From contig JAFUDS010000022.1 in NCBI GenBank assembly GCA_017464305.1, positions 1 to 46,048 on the forward strand: 46,048 bases of DNA. The letters run 5' to 3'. Shown in pieces: positions 35,289-42,906 of this stretch. A program made the position numbers and the translations under genes. The DNA comes from Clostridia bacterium. Lineage in GTDB: Bacteria; Bacillota; Clostridia; Christensenellales; Aristaeellaceae. Numbering within the stretch: position 1 is the stretch's first letter; every line of letters begins with the position of its first letter. The notes beneath the pieces are model-generated. The model saw only the letters and a list, made by a program, of their open reading frames with translations, was not told the DNA's origin and did not search any database.

Positions 35289-35318
35289 ATTTTAACCCCT
35301 TTAGGGTTACCCCGTCAA
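35289..35318 (-). promoter_or_regulatory. Promoter-like boxes with an overlapping inverted repeat
   Basis: On the minus strand TTGACG (35318-35313) and TAAAAT (35294-35289) have 18-base spacing. Between and overlapping them lies a perfect inverted repeat, TAACCC-CTTTA-GGGTTA (35293-35309), placed as an operator would be. It could control the small minus-strand genes. No regulator is assigned. Confidence 0.45.
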
Positions 35319-35532
35319 CTGCTATGCTTGGACTTTGAATCACAAAATACTATTCACTGCAGCGGATGAGTCCGCGTAAAAACACGGTATCTTCTATCAT
35401 AGATGTATTTTCCAGGTTCCAGAAATCATATTCTGCTTACTCAACTTGTTCCTTTCGAATACCGGAAGCCGTCTCCTCCACCATGTAGCAGTGTCCCAAG
35501 AGAAGACTTTTGGTAGAAGCAAACCGTTTTCA

Positions 35533-35562
35533 TTGCACGCTTTTCAATCCATATGATATAAT
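35533..35562 (+). promoter_or_regulatory. Sigma-A promoter of the phospho-signalling operon
   Basis: TTGCAC (35533-35538) and a perfect TATAAT (35557-35562) have 18-base spacing. They lie about 40 bases before the first gene of the ten-gene block; no other equally good promoter was seen up to 46048. Confidence 0.75.
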
Positions 35563-35603
35563 TTCTTATATTTTTTCGGGAGGCAAAGGAGGTATCAACT
35601 GCG

Positions 35604-36047
35604 GTGAGGTCAAGAATCACGACCAGCAGATTATTAACCATGATCCACGGAGCAACAACCTTCGAAGAAGCCACCGCCTACCATCAGACTGTTCCTGAAC
35701 CCCAATTCAAGGACTATTTGTATGAACTGATGGTAAAGAAGGAACTCAATCCCAAGGATATCATTCAGCGCAGCGGTATTGAGCGGTCCTATTTTTACCA
35801 TATTCTGAATGGCAACAAACACCCTGGCCGCAATATCATCATCCGGATTGGTCTTTGCATGCATGCATCTTTGCAGGAAATCAACCAGTTGCTTCGTTTG
35901 GCTGGTCTGTCAGGGCTTTATTCTCGTCGGAAGTGGGATGCCACCATTATCTACGCTATCAGCAAGAATTTCACTATGGAGGAAACCAACCATCTTCTGA
36001 TCAGCGAGGGAGAAGAACCCTTATACAGAGAGGATCACAATGTCTGA
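35604..36047 (+). CDS. XRE-like helix-turn-helix protein, first gene of the signalling operon
   Basis: The 147-residue protein carries a helix-turn-helix of the lambda-repressor type at about residues 40-85 (NPKDIIQRSGIERSYFYHILNG then RNIIIRIGLCMHASLQEINQLL). The remaining C-terminal part (FTMEETNHLLISEGEEPLY) resembles a second half-domain with the same ExNxLL phrase. The start is a GTG at 35604 with AAAGGAGG 11 bases upstream. It overlaps the next gene, a protein kinase, by 8 bases, so both are translated together. It may be the operon's regulator or an adaptor phosphorylated by the kinase; neither is shown. Confidence 0.8.
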   Translation: MRSRITTSRLLTMIHGATTFEEATAYHQTVPEPQFKDYLYELMVKKELNPKDIIQRSGIERSYFYHILNGNKHPGRNIIIRIGLCMHASLQEINQLLRLAGLSGLYSRRKWDATIIYAISKNFTMEETNHLLISEGEEPLYREDHNV

Positions 36048-36867
36048 AATCACTCCTGAAGTATGGGCCTCCTGCCCGCAGGTTATACGCTCTCGTTATC
36101 GATTTCTCTCTTGTCTCTCGGGGGAGGAGCATTACGCGGTAATGCTATGTCAAACGATAGCTACCGATAAAAAGGTAATCATCAAGGCCTCAGACAGTCT
36201 TGAAATCGCAGACCGACTACGGAAAGAAAACCAACTGCTCACGATGATCCATAGCCGGCAAGATCCCCGCGCGGATCTTTTTCCCCACGTGGTTGAGCTT
36301 TACCATGAGACAGAAAACTCATTTACCGTGCTGATCAGAGATTACGTCTCTGGCCATTCCATTGAGTCGCTGGTGGAATCTCGGCAAGATCGTCCAGGTC
36401 TACACCGAGAAAAAAGCATTCAGTACCTGAAAGAAGTGCTGAATCTGCTTTCCTTTCTTCATCATCTGGATCCTGTCATTATTCATCGTGATATCAAGCC
36501 ACAGAATATCATTGTGGATGAATTGGATCACTGCCACCTGATCGATTTGGATATCGCCCGTTCACCCAATGATTGCAAAAATGCCCCCGATACCTTCATC
36601 ATTGGCACCAGGCTGACAGCGCCACCAGAGCAGTTCGGATACCAGCAAACAAGCATTCGCAGCGACATCTACTCTGCAGGGGTATTGTTGCTTTACTGCA
36701 TGACCGGTTCCTACTATCTTTCTGCTGCCAAGGAGTTGGATCCCTTTCTTCGAAGGATCGTGAAACATGCTACCAATTTCGATCCCAATCAGCGCTACGC
36801 CAGTGATGAAGCTATGTGCCGAGCCCTTGGACGGGCCTCCAAATTCTCTTTCTGGAATTCCAGGTAA
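36040..36867 (+). CDS. Hanks-type Ser/Thr kinase with an atypical nucleotide loop
   Basis: This 275-residue soluble kinase lacks any membrane segment. The ATP-anchoring Lys is K49 (VIIKAS). The catalytic loop HRDIKPQN is complete (D151, K153, N156). The metal-binding triplet, normally DFG, is DLD (D169-L170-D171), and the activation segment ends in APPEQFG. The glycine-rich loop is missing: the corresponding strand reads CLSGEEHYAVML. It may thus be active but bind nucleotide in a non-standard way. It is the second gene, overlapping the HTH gene by 8 bases. Confidence 0.88.
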   Translation: MSEITPEVWASCPQVIRSRYRFLSCLSGEEHYAVMLCQTIATDKKVIIKASDSLEIADRLRKENQLLTMIHSRQDPRADLFPHVVELYHETENSFTVLIRDYVSGHSIESLVESRQDRPGLHREKSIQYLKEVLNLLSFLHHLDPVIIHRDIKPQNIIVDELDHCHLIDLDIARSPNDCKNAPDTFIIGTRLTAPPEQFGYQQTSIRSDIYSAGVLLLYCMTGSYYLSAAKELDPFLRRIVKHATNFDPNQRYASDEAMCRALGRASKFSFWNSR

Positions 36868-36988
36868 GCGGTGGCTCTGCTTCGTCTGCCTTTAGTCTCG
36901 ACGATAGTGCAGTGAAAAGATAGAATTGTTTAGTTAGCTACCAATTTTCCGGCTCAGGCCAGGAACAAAGAAAAAGGATAGTGGTAAA
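36868..36988 (+). other. 121-base gap inside the signalling operon
   Basis: This is the largest gap in the block. No good promoter or terminator was recognised. It ends with AAAGGATAGTGG, the ribosome site of the next gene. Confidence 0.5.
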
Positions 36989-38071
36989 ATGCTTCTGGAT
37001 GGTGAAATCACAACCGTTTCCCACGAGGATTTAAACGCAGTCATCCGTTTGCGTCGTAATAGCGATTTTGCTCGTCAATATTTGGAGTCAGGAATTCATC
37101 CCCGCGCATTTTCAGATACGATGCTGCGTTGTGCTGAGCTGACTGATCTCGTGTCCTTACGTCTGAAATTGTTTTCGTTGGATGGGTTTATCGGGGAATC
37201 CTCTGGTGACAGTTTACGCCGAAAAATTGATGGTTGGCTGAAGAACAAATCCATTCCCAACAGCCGGGATCAATTGGTTCGGATCTGCTACGCACTGGAC
37301 ATGTCTCCAGAAAATGCACAAAACTTTATGGCAACCGTCAGTGAGGGCGGCTTTCACTATCGCAATCCTCAAGAGCTCACCTGGATGTTTGGCTTGCAGG
37401 AGAAGCTCCCGTATAACACAGTGGTCAAGCTACAGGAAAAGGTATCTGCCATTCGCATTGGCGGTTCAGGCGTCACACGTGATATTGCCTATCATTTTCA
37501 AAACATACGTACTGTCGATGAATTTCTGGTTTTTGTTTCTACCCATGCTGATAATTTAGGAAAACTGCACAATGCCGCTTATTACCACTTCACCCGCTTC
37601 ATGAATTTGCTTACGGGCCCACAGAGCTCCTTATTCGACATGCAGGAAGAAATCTACTCTGTCAGGGATGTCGTACGCTTGTACTTGGAAATGCCAGCCG
37701 TAAAAAGCCAGGACAAGACAGCTCTAACCAAGATTCTCAGCCATCACTGGCCAGACGAAATACTCCTCAGTCGCATTGCCAATCGACAAGTGGATGTTCC
37801 CCGAAAGGTATTAACGCTTCTGTTTCTGATCACAGATGGCGGAGAAGACAATAATTGTCTCAGTGACGATCCAGCGGAAATATTTGCTGATCGGTATCGC
37901 AGACTGAACCTTTTGCTCGATGAATGTAGTTTCAGCCCGCTTGATCCAAGAAACGCCTTTGACTGGCTGGCGTTATACTGCATGTATGTAGAAGATGACG
38001 CAGATGTCAGCGAGCGCATGAGAGCTGTATTCCGGGAGAACATTGGTGATGCTCCAGTGGAAATGGACTGA
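36989..38071 (+). CDS. Unknown protein with an HTH-like N-terminal region
   Basis: The 360-residue protein is not recognised as a named family. Residues about 75-115 (RRKIDGWLKNKSIPNSRDQL then VRICYALDMSPENAQNFM) have the spacing of a helix-turn-helix-like unit and match, in pattern, the HTH region of the first gene of the block (P-x-R-x(3)-I-R-I ... E-x-N-x-L-L). A phrase FHYRNPQELTWMFGLQEKL follows. The remaining 230 residues are mostly helical, with no membrane segment and no catalytic motif I can name. Position between a kinase and a PP2C gene suggests a signalling substrate or regulator. The start ATG at 36989 has AAAGGATAGTGG upstream. Confidence 0.75.
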   Translation: MLLDGEITTVSHEDLNAVIRLRRNSDFARQYLESGIHPRAFSDTMLRCAELTDLVSLRLKLFSLDGFIGESSGDSLRRKIDGWLKNKSIPNSRDQLVRICYALDMSPENAQNFMATVSEGGFHYRNPQELTWMFGLQEKLPYNTVVKLQEKVSAIRIGGSGVTRDIAYHFQNIRTVDEFLVFVSTHADNLGKLHNAAYYHFTRFMNLLTGPQSSLFDMQEEIYSVRDVVRLYLEMPAVKSQDKTALTKILSHHWPDEILLSRIANRQVDVPRKVLTLLFLITDGGEDNNCLSDDPAEIFADRYRRLNLLLDECSFSPLDPRNAFDWLALYCMYVEDDADVSERMRAVFRENIGDAPVEMD

Positions 38072-38144
38072 AAAAATAGAATCGTACGTGTGTTATCCTC
38101 CCACCGTCGGGACATTACCGAACAACGAAGAAACAGGAGAGAGA

Positions 38145-39161
38145 ATGATGACTTACGCATGGGCTGAAAACGTTATTCAGGAGGAAATTGCTCCCATTGC
38201 AGAAACTACGATTAACCCTGAAGATCAGGGCATACTGACCTCATTTCTTCAAGCATTGCCCGCTTGGGTGCTGCCAGTTGCCGGAGCCATGCTGATTTTG
38301 ATCGTCGTGCTAATCTGCCTCCTCATTCATCGAAACAAAAAATCCCCCAAAACTCCAGAGGTCGAGAAAACGACTGGCTCTGCCGACGCCCGGACAAATA
38401 TTTCCATTTTCTCTTCAAGCGAACTACCTGTGACCTCCATTGGCAATATTCACGGAATTGGTTCTCGTCCAGATCAACAGGACGCCTTTGGTGTATCGGA
38501 TCTGAAGAAACAGAACCATATCCGAGAAAATGGCATTCTGGCCATCGTAGCGGACGGCATGGGCGGGCTCAGTCACAGCGGAGAGATCAGCCATACCCTT
38601 GTGCAGCGAATGCTGAAGGAATATGAAAATGCAACAGGAAACCAACGGGAACGTTTACTTTCCCTGGGAGCCATTGCCAATTCTTTGGCCAGTCGGGAAT
38701 TTGGCAGGGATACAGGAACAACCCTGATCGCCGCCAGCATTCAGGGAGATAAACTGGACTTTCTTTCCATCGGCGATAGTCGCATCGCCCTCTGCCGCTC
38801 CGGCGCTCTCCTCACCTTAAATCGGATGCATAATTATGCTGCAGACCTGGACAGTTCTGCAGCCAGGGGCCTCGTCAGCATATCTTCCGCCATGAATGAT
38901 CCCAAGCGCGCCAGGCTAACCAGCTATGTGGGAATGAACGATCCCAAAGCGGTTGACCTTCCCGCCAGCCCCATGACGCTGCAAAAGGGAGACCGGATCC
39001 TATTGATGACAGATGGCGTATACAACACCTTGTCGGATGAAGATATCTTGCACGCCATGTCTAAACCAGCTCACATCGCTTCCCAGCAACTGGAGGAAAT
39101 GATTCTTTCAAAAAACAAACCCAATCAAGACAATTATACCGCCATCATCTTAGAGATCTGA
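38145..39161 (+). CDS. Membrane-anchored PP2C-type Ser/Thr phosphatase
   Basis: The 338-residue protein has one membrane segment (residues 41-62, VLPVAGAMLILIVVLICLLI) followed by HRNKKS, placing the catalytic part in the cytoplasm. PP2C motifs are in order: RPDQQDAFG near residue 115, VADGMGG near 140, GTTLIAA near 196, IGDSRIAL near 211, LMTDGVYN near 288, and QDNYTAIIL at the end; the metal-binding Asp residues are all present. The ATG at 38145 has ACAGGAGAGAG upstream; an in-frame ATG at 38043 overlaps the previous gene and is unlikely. It could reverse the work of the kinases in the same block. Confidence 0.9.
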   Translation: MMTYAWAENVIQEEIAPIAETTINPEDQGILTSFLQALPAWVLPVAGAMLILIVVLICLLIHRNKKSPKTPEVEKTTGSADARTNISIFSSSELPVTSIGNIHGIGSRPDQQDAFGVSDLKKQNHIRENGILAIVADGMGGLSHSGEISHTLVQRMLKEYENATGNQRERLLSLGAIANSLASREFGRDTGTTLIAASIQGDKLDFLSIGDSRIALCRSGALLTLNRMHNYAADLDSSAARGLVSISSAMNDPKRARLTSYVGMNDPKAVDLPASPMTLQKGDRILLMTDGVYNTLSDEDILHAMSKPAHIASQQLEEMILSKNKPNQDNYTAIILEI

Positions 39162-39182
39162 TGTGCGGGAAGGAACGTGGAC

Positions 39183-40442
39183 ATGGAAGAAATCAGAAAT
39201 AATGAAGAGCTTGCTTCAGGAACCATCTTGGCCGGAAAGTATCTACTGGAAGAGCCCATTGGCCGTGGTGGTTTTGGAATCACCTATCGGGGAAAAACCC
39301 TTCCTTTGCCCGGAAATGCTGTAGCAATCAAGGAGTTTTTTCCACGGGCCATTTATACCCGCAGCGCTTCTGGGAAGGCAATCGTTCAACCCGGGAGAGA
39401 GAAGGATCTGGTCAGATGGTCAGAGGATTACGAACGAGAATGTGCTTTAATGATGGCGCTTCGAACCAATCAAGCGGTAGTTCATGTCTGGGAAACCTTT
39501 AAAGATCCCCTGACTGAAACCCAATTTCTAATCATGGATTTCATTCCAGGAGAAACGCTGGAAAAACGGGTTCAACGTGGATCCCTTCTGTCCGGAGAAG
39601 AGGTGGAAAGCATGCTGAAATCTTTTCTCCCTGAACTTGCGAAAATGCACCAAATTGGTATCCTGCATCGAGACATCAATCCCGGAAATCTGATGTTCTC
39701 TGAATCACAGGGGTTAAAGCTGATCGATTTTGGTAGCGCGCGGCAGATTCCTCGAAATGGTGGTAAACTGACTACCCTGCTCAGGCCTGGCTTTGCCCCG
39801 CCTGAACAATATGATAGTCGAGGTCCGCAAAGCTCGGCTACCGATGTTTATGCCCTATGTGCCAGCCTGTACTTCGCTTTGAGCGGCGTCATTCCCCCGG
39901 ATGGAAAGCAGCGCATGATCCAGGATGAATTGACACCTCTAAGTAAACTGATGCAGGTTCATGCCCGTCCTCAACTGATTCAAGCCATCATGCAAGGCTT
40001 GGTTCTGCCAATAGAAGATCGTATTCAGACTTTTGACGAAATGTACCGTGCGATCTATCGCGAACACAAGGAAAGCTTCGGAGACAAACCTATATCGGCA
40101 AGCAAGCTTCCTCCGCCGAAACTGGTTTCCCAGGTTGGAAATATCCATGCACTCGGTAGCAATTCTATTCCATCAGACGCAAAGATTTTTTCGACCGAGG
40201 ATAGACCTTCCATCCGGGCAAAATCCTGTATTAAAGCTGCCAAGGCACTATCCTTCCTGCAACAAAAGAAGTATCAGGTCTTCCTACAGGAGTTGGAGCG
40301 TATCAATAACTTGCCTGAGAGCGATACCAAATGGATAGCACTGGAAGAAGCCATCTGGAAAAATGGAAAGCTCTTCGTGCTGTTGACAGATTTAATGACG
40401 CCCAGTCTTCCGCCCGGAAATGAATTGAAAAAAATGCAATGA
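39183..40442 (+). CDS. Hanks-type Ser/Thr kinase with HRDIN catalytic loop
   Basis: The 419-residue protein has a canonical glycine loop GRGGFGITYRG (residues 27-37) and the subclass phrase VAIKEFFP with the ATP Lys at residue 50. The catalytic loop is HRDINPGN (D164, N169), so the usual catalytic-loop Lys is replaced by Asn. DFG is intact (D182), and the activation segment ends in APPEQY. There is no membrane segment. The last 110 residues are a helical tail (KAAKALSFLQQKKYQVFLQEL) of unknown role. The start at 39183 follows AAGGAACG; a GTG two codons earlier is in frame. VAIKEYFP-type kinases with a substituted loop Lys are common in Bacillota. Confidence 0.9.
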   Translation: MEEIRNNEELASGTILAGKYLLEEPIGRGGFGITYRGKTLPLPGNAVAIKEFFPRAIYTRSASGKAIVQPGREKDLVRWSEDYERECALMMALRTNQAVVHVWETFKDPLTETQFLIMDFIPGETLEKRVQRGSLLSGEEVESMLKSFLPELAKMHQIGILHRDINPGNLMFSESQGLKLIDFGSARQIPRNGGKLTTLLRPGFAPPEQYDSRGPQSSATDVYALCASLYFALSGVIPPDGKQRMIQDELTPLSKLMQVHARPQLIQAIMQGLVLPIEDRIQTFDEMYRAIYREHKESFGDKPISASKLPPPKLVSQVGNIHALGSNSIPSDAKIFSTEDRPSIRAKSCIKAAKALSFLQQKKYQVFLQELERINNLPESDTKWIALEEAIWKNGKLFVLLTDLMTPSLPPGNELKKMQ

Positions 40443-40461
40443 GCGGCTGGTATACTCTTCT

Positions 40462-40490
40462 TGAGAGTTGAGAACAGCTCTCATATTACA
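40462..40490 (+). promoter_or_regulatory. Possible internal promoter or hairpin before the FHA gene
   Basis: TTGAGA and TATTAC with 17-base spacing overlap a small inverted repeat, TGAGAG-N10-CTCTCA. Either an internal promoter or a weak processing hairpin is possible; support is low. Confidence 0.3.
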
Positions 40491-40509
40491 AAACACAGGA
40501 GGTTTTCCC

Positions 40510-41070
40510 ATGGAAATGAAACAGTGTGCTTATGGACATTTCTACGACTCTTCCGTATACAACGAGTGCCCCTACTGCGGTGATAAATCCTTGAACAGTG
40601 CAAATCCAAATGTTGTTGACCGTGAGGAGATTGGCGCGACTCTGCCCTTGAACGGGGCCACAAAATCTTTTCCGCAGGATGAAGGTGTTACCATTCCCCT
40701 GGATGACAATCAGGAAATCCGTCCCGTGGTTGGTTGGCTGGTTTGTGTAGAAGGTCCCAACCGTGGTCGGAGCTATGAAATTCACAATGAGAATAACTTC
40801 ATTGGCCGCAGTGAAACGATGGATATCAACATTCAGGGAGACCAGGGAATTAGCAGAGACAAGCCAGTCATCGTGACCTATGATAGTCACACTCGCTCCT
40901 TCTTCTGTGGCTTCATGAATGGCCGTGGAGTGGTTCGCCTGAACGGTACTCCCTTGCTGTCCACCACTGTGCTGAAGCAGGGGGATGTGATTGAGATCAG
41001 CAAAACCCGGCTCATGTTCATTCCCCTCTCCAGCGAAAGCTTTGACTGGGACTGGGAAAATCTGGAATAA
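40510..41070 (+). CDS. Zinc-finger FHA-domain protein
   Basis: FHA domains bind phosphothreonine peptides. This 186-residue protein begins with a short zinc-finger-like unit (CAYGHFYDSSVYNECPYCG, C-x2-x-H and CxxC), a known N-terminal partner of FHA domains in Bacillota. After an acidic linker the FHA domain covers about residues 75-175: FIGRSETMDINI, then ISRDKPVIV, then GRGVVRLNGTPLL. The GR and SR residues are present, but the usual His after SR is replaced, so phosphopeptide affinity is uncertain. There is no membrane segment. AGGAGG stands 7 bases before the ATG at 40510. It lies between two kinase genes, as a likely reader of their products. Confidence 0.88.
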   Translation: MEMKQCAYGHFYDSSVYNECPYCGDKSLNSANPNVVDREEIGATLPLNGATKSFPQDEGVTIPLDDNQEIRPVVGWLVCVEGPNRGRSYEIHNENNFIGRSETMDINIQGDQGISRDKPVIVTYDSHTRSFFCGFMNGRGVVRLNGTPLLSTTVLKQGDVIEISKTRLMFIPLSSESFDWDWENLE

Positions 41071-41103
41071 GACCATATTAAATAGATAGTGGAGGCATGC
41101 CCT

Positions 41104-42906
41104 ATGGAAGAGAAAAAGATGGATCTGGATATATGTCTGCGCTGCATGACGCCTTTGAATGGGGTTAAGGTATGCCCCCATTGTCATCTTGAGGCTGGTT
41201 CCTATGTTCCGGAAAAGCATCACCTGGCCCCCAGGACGATTCTTGATGGAAAATATCTGGTTGGTTGTGTGCTGGGAGAAGGCGGCTTTGGTATTACCTA
41301 TATTGGATGGGACCTGCAATTGCACACCATGGTGGCAATCAAGGAATACTTCCCCACCGGTATCGTTTTTCGGGATAATAGCGTTTCCAATATACTGACC
41401 ATCTATTCCGGAAACAGTGAAAAGACCTTCCTGTATGACCGGGATAAGTTCATGCGGGAGGCGCAGATGCTCGCTAAATTCGGCGGTAATCCCGGCGTAG
41501 TGGACGTGAAGAACTATTTCAAGGAAAATGGAACCGCCTATATTGTCATGGAATACGTGCAGGGGATCAATTTAAGTGCCTATACGGAGCAAAATGGCGG
41601 CAAACTGCCCATTGGTCAGGTCCTCAAACTGCTGGAAACGCCCATCAAAACCCTGGGAGAGATGCATCAAGCCCGTACGTATCACCGCGACTTGAGCCCA
41701 GAAAACATGATGGTGACAGAAAATGGAACTGTCAAATTGATTGACTTCGGTTCCACCATGACAATCCAGAAGAATAAGAGCACCACCACGCTAAAGGTTC
41801 GCGCGGGATACTCCCCTATCGAATTGTACACTATGTCCGGCCAGGAAGGTCCTTTCTCGGATATCTATGCCCTGAGTGCTACCATTTATCGTACAATTAC
41901 TGGAGTTACTCCTCCTGCCGCAACGGATCGTATTGATACCGACCAACTGATTCCGCCAATTAAGGCTGGAGCCAAGGGTCTGACCCCTGCACAGGAGCAA
42001 GCGCTGATGAAGGGATTATCTGTCAAAGCGCAGGATCGCTTCCAAAGGGTGGAAGATCTTTATGCTGCCTTAGTAGCGGGTGACCAGGGGAAAAAGAAAC
42101 TCTCTTGGAAGCAAGTTTCAGGTATAACTGCCGCCTGTCTGGTCCTGGTTGGTGCAGGAATCTGGAAGCTCTCTGATTCTTCAAAGCCACTGGAGCCAAT
42201 TCTGATTACTGAAGAAAGCTTTCATGGCGATACGGAACGCTACACCTCTTTTCAGCAGGGAGACTATACAGATATATCTGTATCTCTCTCCCCAGAGGAG
42301 CTTCGTATTGAGGATTATCTTGGATATATCTCCCAGATCGCCTCTCAGGATCAACAAAAGCCCCAGAAACTCCGCAGCAATCTTTTGCAAGCATACCTGG
42401 ATGGTTTGGAGCAATCTGAATATTGGCCTTATCTGGGCAATCTATTGATCGTGAATGCAGATATTGAGTCTTTAATTCCCTTCCAACGGCATTATGAGTC
42501 TGGCCTGATCTGTCTGGAATTCCATAATTGCGTACTCCCGAAGGACCTCAGTCCCTTGAAATCTATGGCGCCTTCTCTTGTGGAGTTCAGTGGAAGAGAC
42601 AATACTCTTTTCACCTGTGATACCATCGACTGGCTTGAGGCTTCAACAAACCTACAAGTATTGGACATGACCTTTGCTCCGGGGAGCAAAGCAGATCTAA
42701 GCGTTCTCAAGAATTTTACCCAATTGAGGATCCTGAGGTTGCGGAATGTCGCCATTTCCGAAGCCGACCTGGCTGAATGGATTCCTTCCTGGCAAAATCT
42801 GGAGACTCTTCAATTAAACAACACCGGAATCACAGATGAATCCCTGTTTAATCAATTGCCTGCGCTACAAAATATCATTGTACACAACGAGGAGGAAGCC
42901 TCATGA
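41104..42906 (+). CDS. Zinc-ribbon Ser/Thr kinase with membrane segment and C-terminal leucine-rich repeats
   Basis: The 600-residue protein has a zinc ribbon (C11, C14, C24, C27), a kinase domain (glycine loop GEGGFGITYIG at 58-68; VAIKEYFP with Lys 80; catalytic loop HRDLSPEN at 194-201; DFG at 214-216; YSPIELY in the APE position), a membrane segment (about 337-356, QVSGITAACLVLVGAGIWKL), and an external part of about 240 residues. The last 110 residues show leucine-rich repeat phrases (LQVLDMTFAPG, LRILRLRNVAI, LETLQLNNTGI). The catalytic-loop Lys is replaced by Ser 198. The layout suggests a receptor kinase: LRR sensor outside, kinase inside. The ATG at 41104 follows GGAGG by 8 bases. 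It overlaps the next gene by 4 bases. Confidence 0.9.
   Translation: MEEKKMDLDICLRCMTPLNGVKVCPHCHLEAGSYVPEKHHLAPRTILDGKYLVGCVLGEGGFGITYIGWDLQLHTMVAIKEYFPTGIVFRDNSVSNILTIYSGNSEKTFLYDRDKFMREAQMLAKFGGNPGVVDVKNYFKENGTAYIVMEYVQGINLSAYTEQNGGKLPIGQVLKLLETPIKTLGEMHQARTYHRDLSPENMMVTENGTVKLIDFGSTMTIQKNKSTTTLKVRAGYSPIELYTMSGQEGPFSDIYALSATIYRTITGVTPPAATDRIDTDQLIPPIKAGAKGLTPAQEQALMKGLSVKAQDRFQRVEDLYAALVAGDQGKKKLSWKQVSGITAACLVLVGAGIWKLSDSSKPLEPILITEESFHGDTERYTSFQQGDYTDISVSLSPEELRIEDYLGYISQIASQDQQKPQKLRSNLLQAYLDGLEQSEYWPYLGNLLIVNADIESLIPFQRHYESGLICLEFHNCVLPKDLSPLKSMAPSLVEFSGRDNTLFTCDTIDWLEASTNLQVLDMTFAPGSKADLSVLKNFTQLRILRLRNVAISEADLAEWIPSWQNLETLQLNNTGITDESLFNQLPALQNIIVHNEEEAS

Larger units (their letters stand above)
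35285..35603. other. Intergenic region between minus-strand small genes and the signalling operon
   Basis: About 320 bases, AT-rich, separating two divergent transcription units. It contains the promoter-like boxes with an inverted repeat at 35289-35318 and the plus-strand promoter at 35533-35562. A small hairpin, CGGA-TGAG-TCCG (around 35364), is the only other structure noticed. No gene with a credible start was found in the middle part. Confidence 0.6.

Noticed and set aside
35360-35385. GGATGAGTCCGCG, similar to part of a hammerhead ribozyme core
   Set aside because: The CUGAUGA core, the matching stem II and the GAAA strand are absent; it is only a small hairpin.
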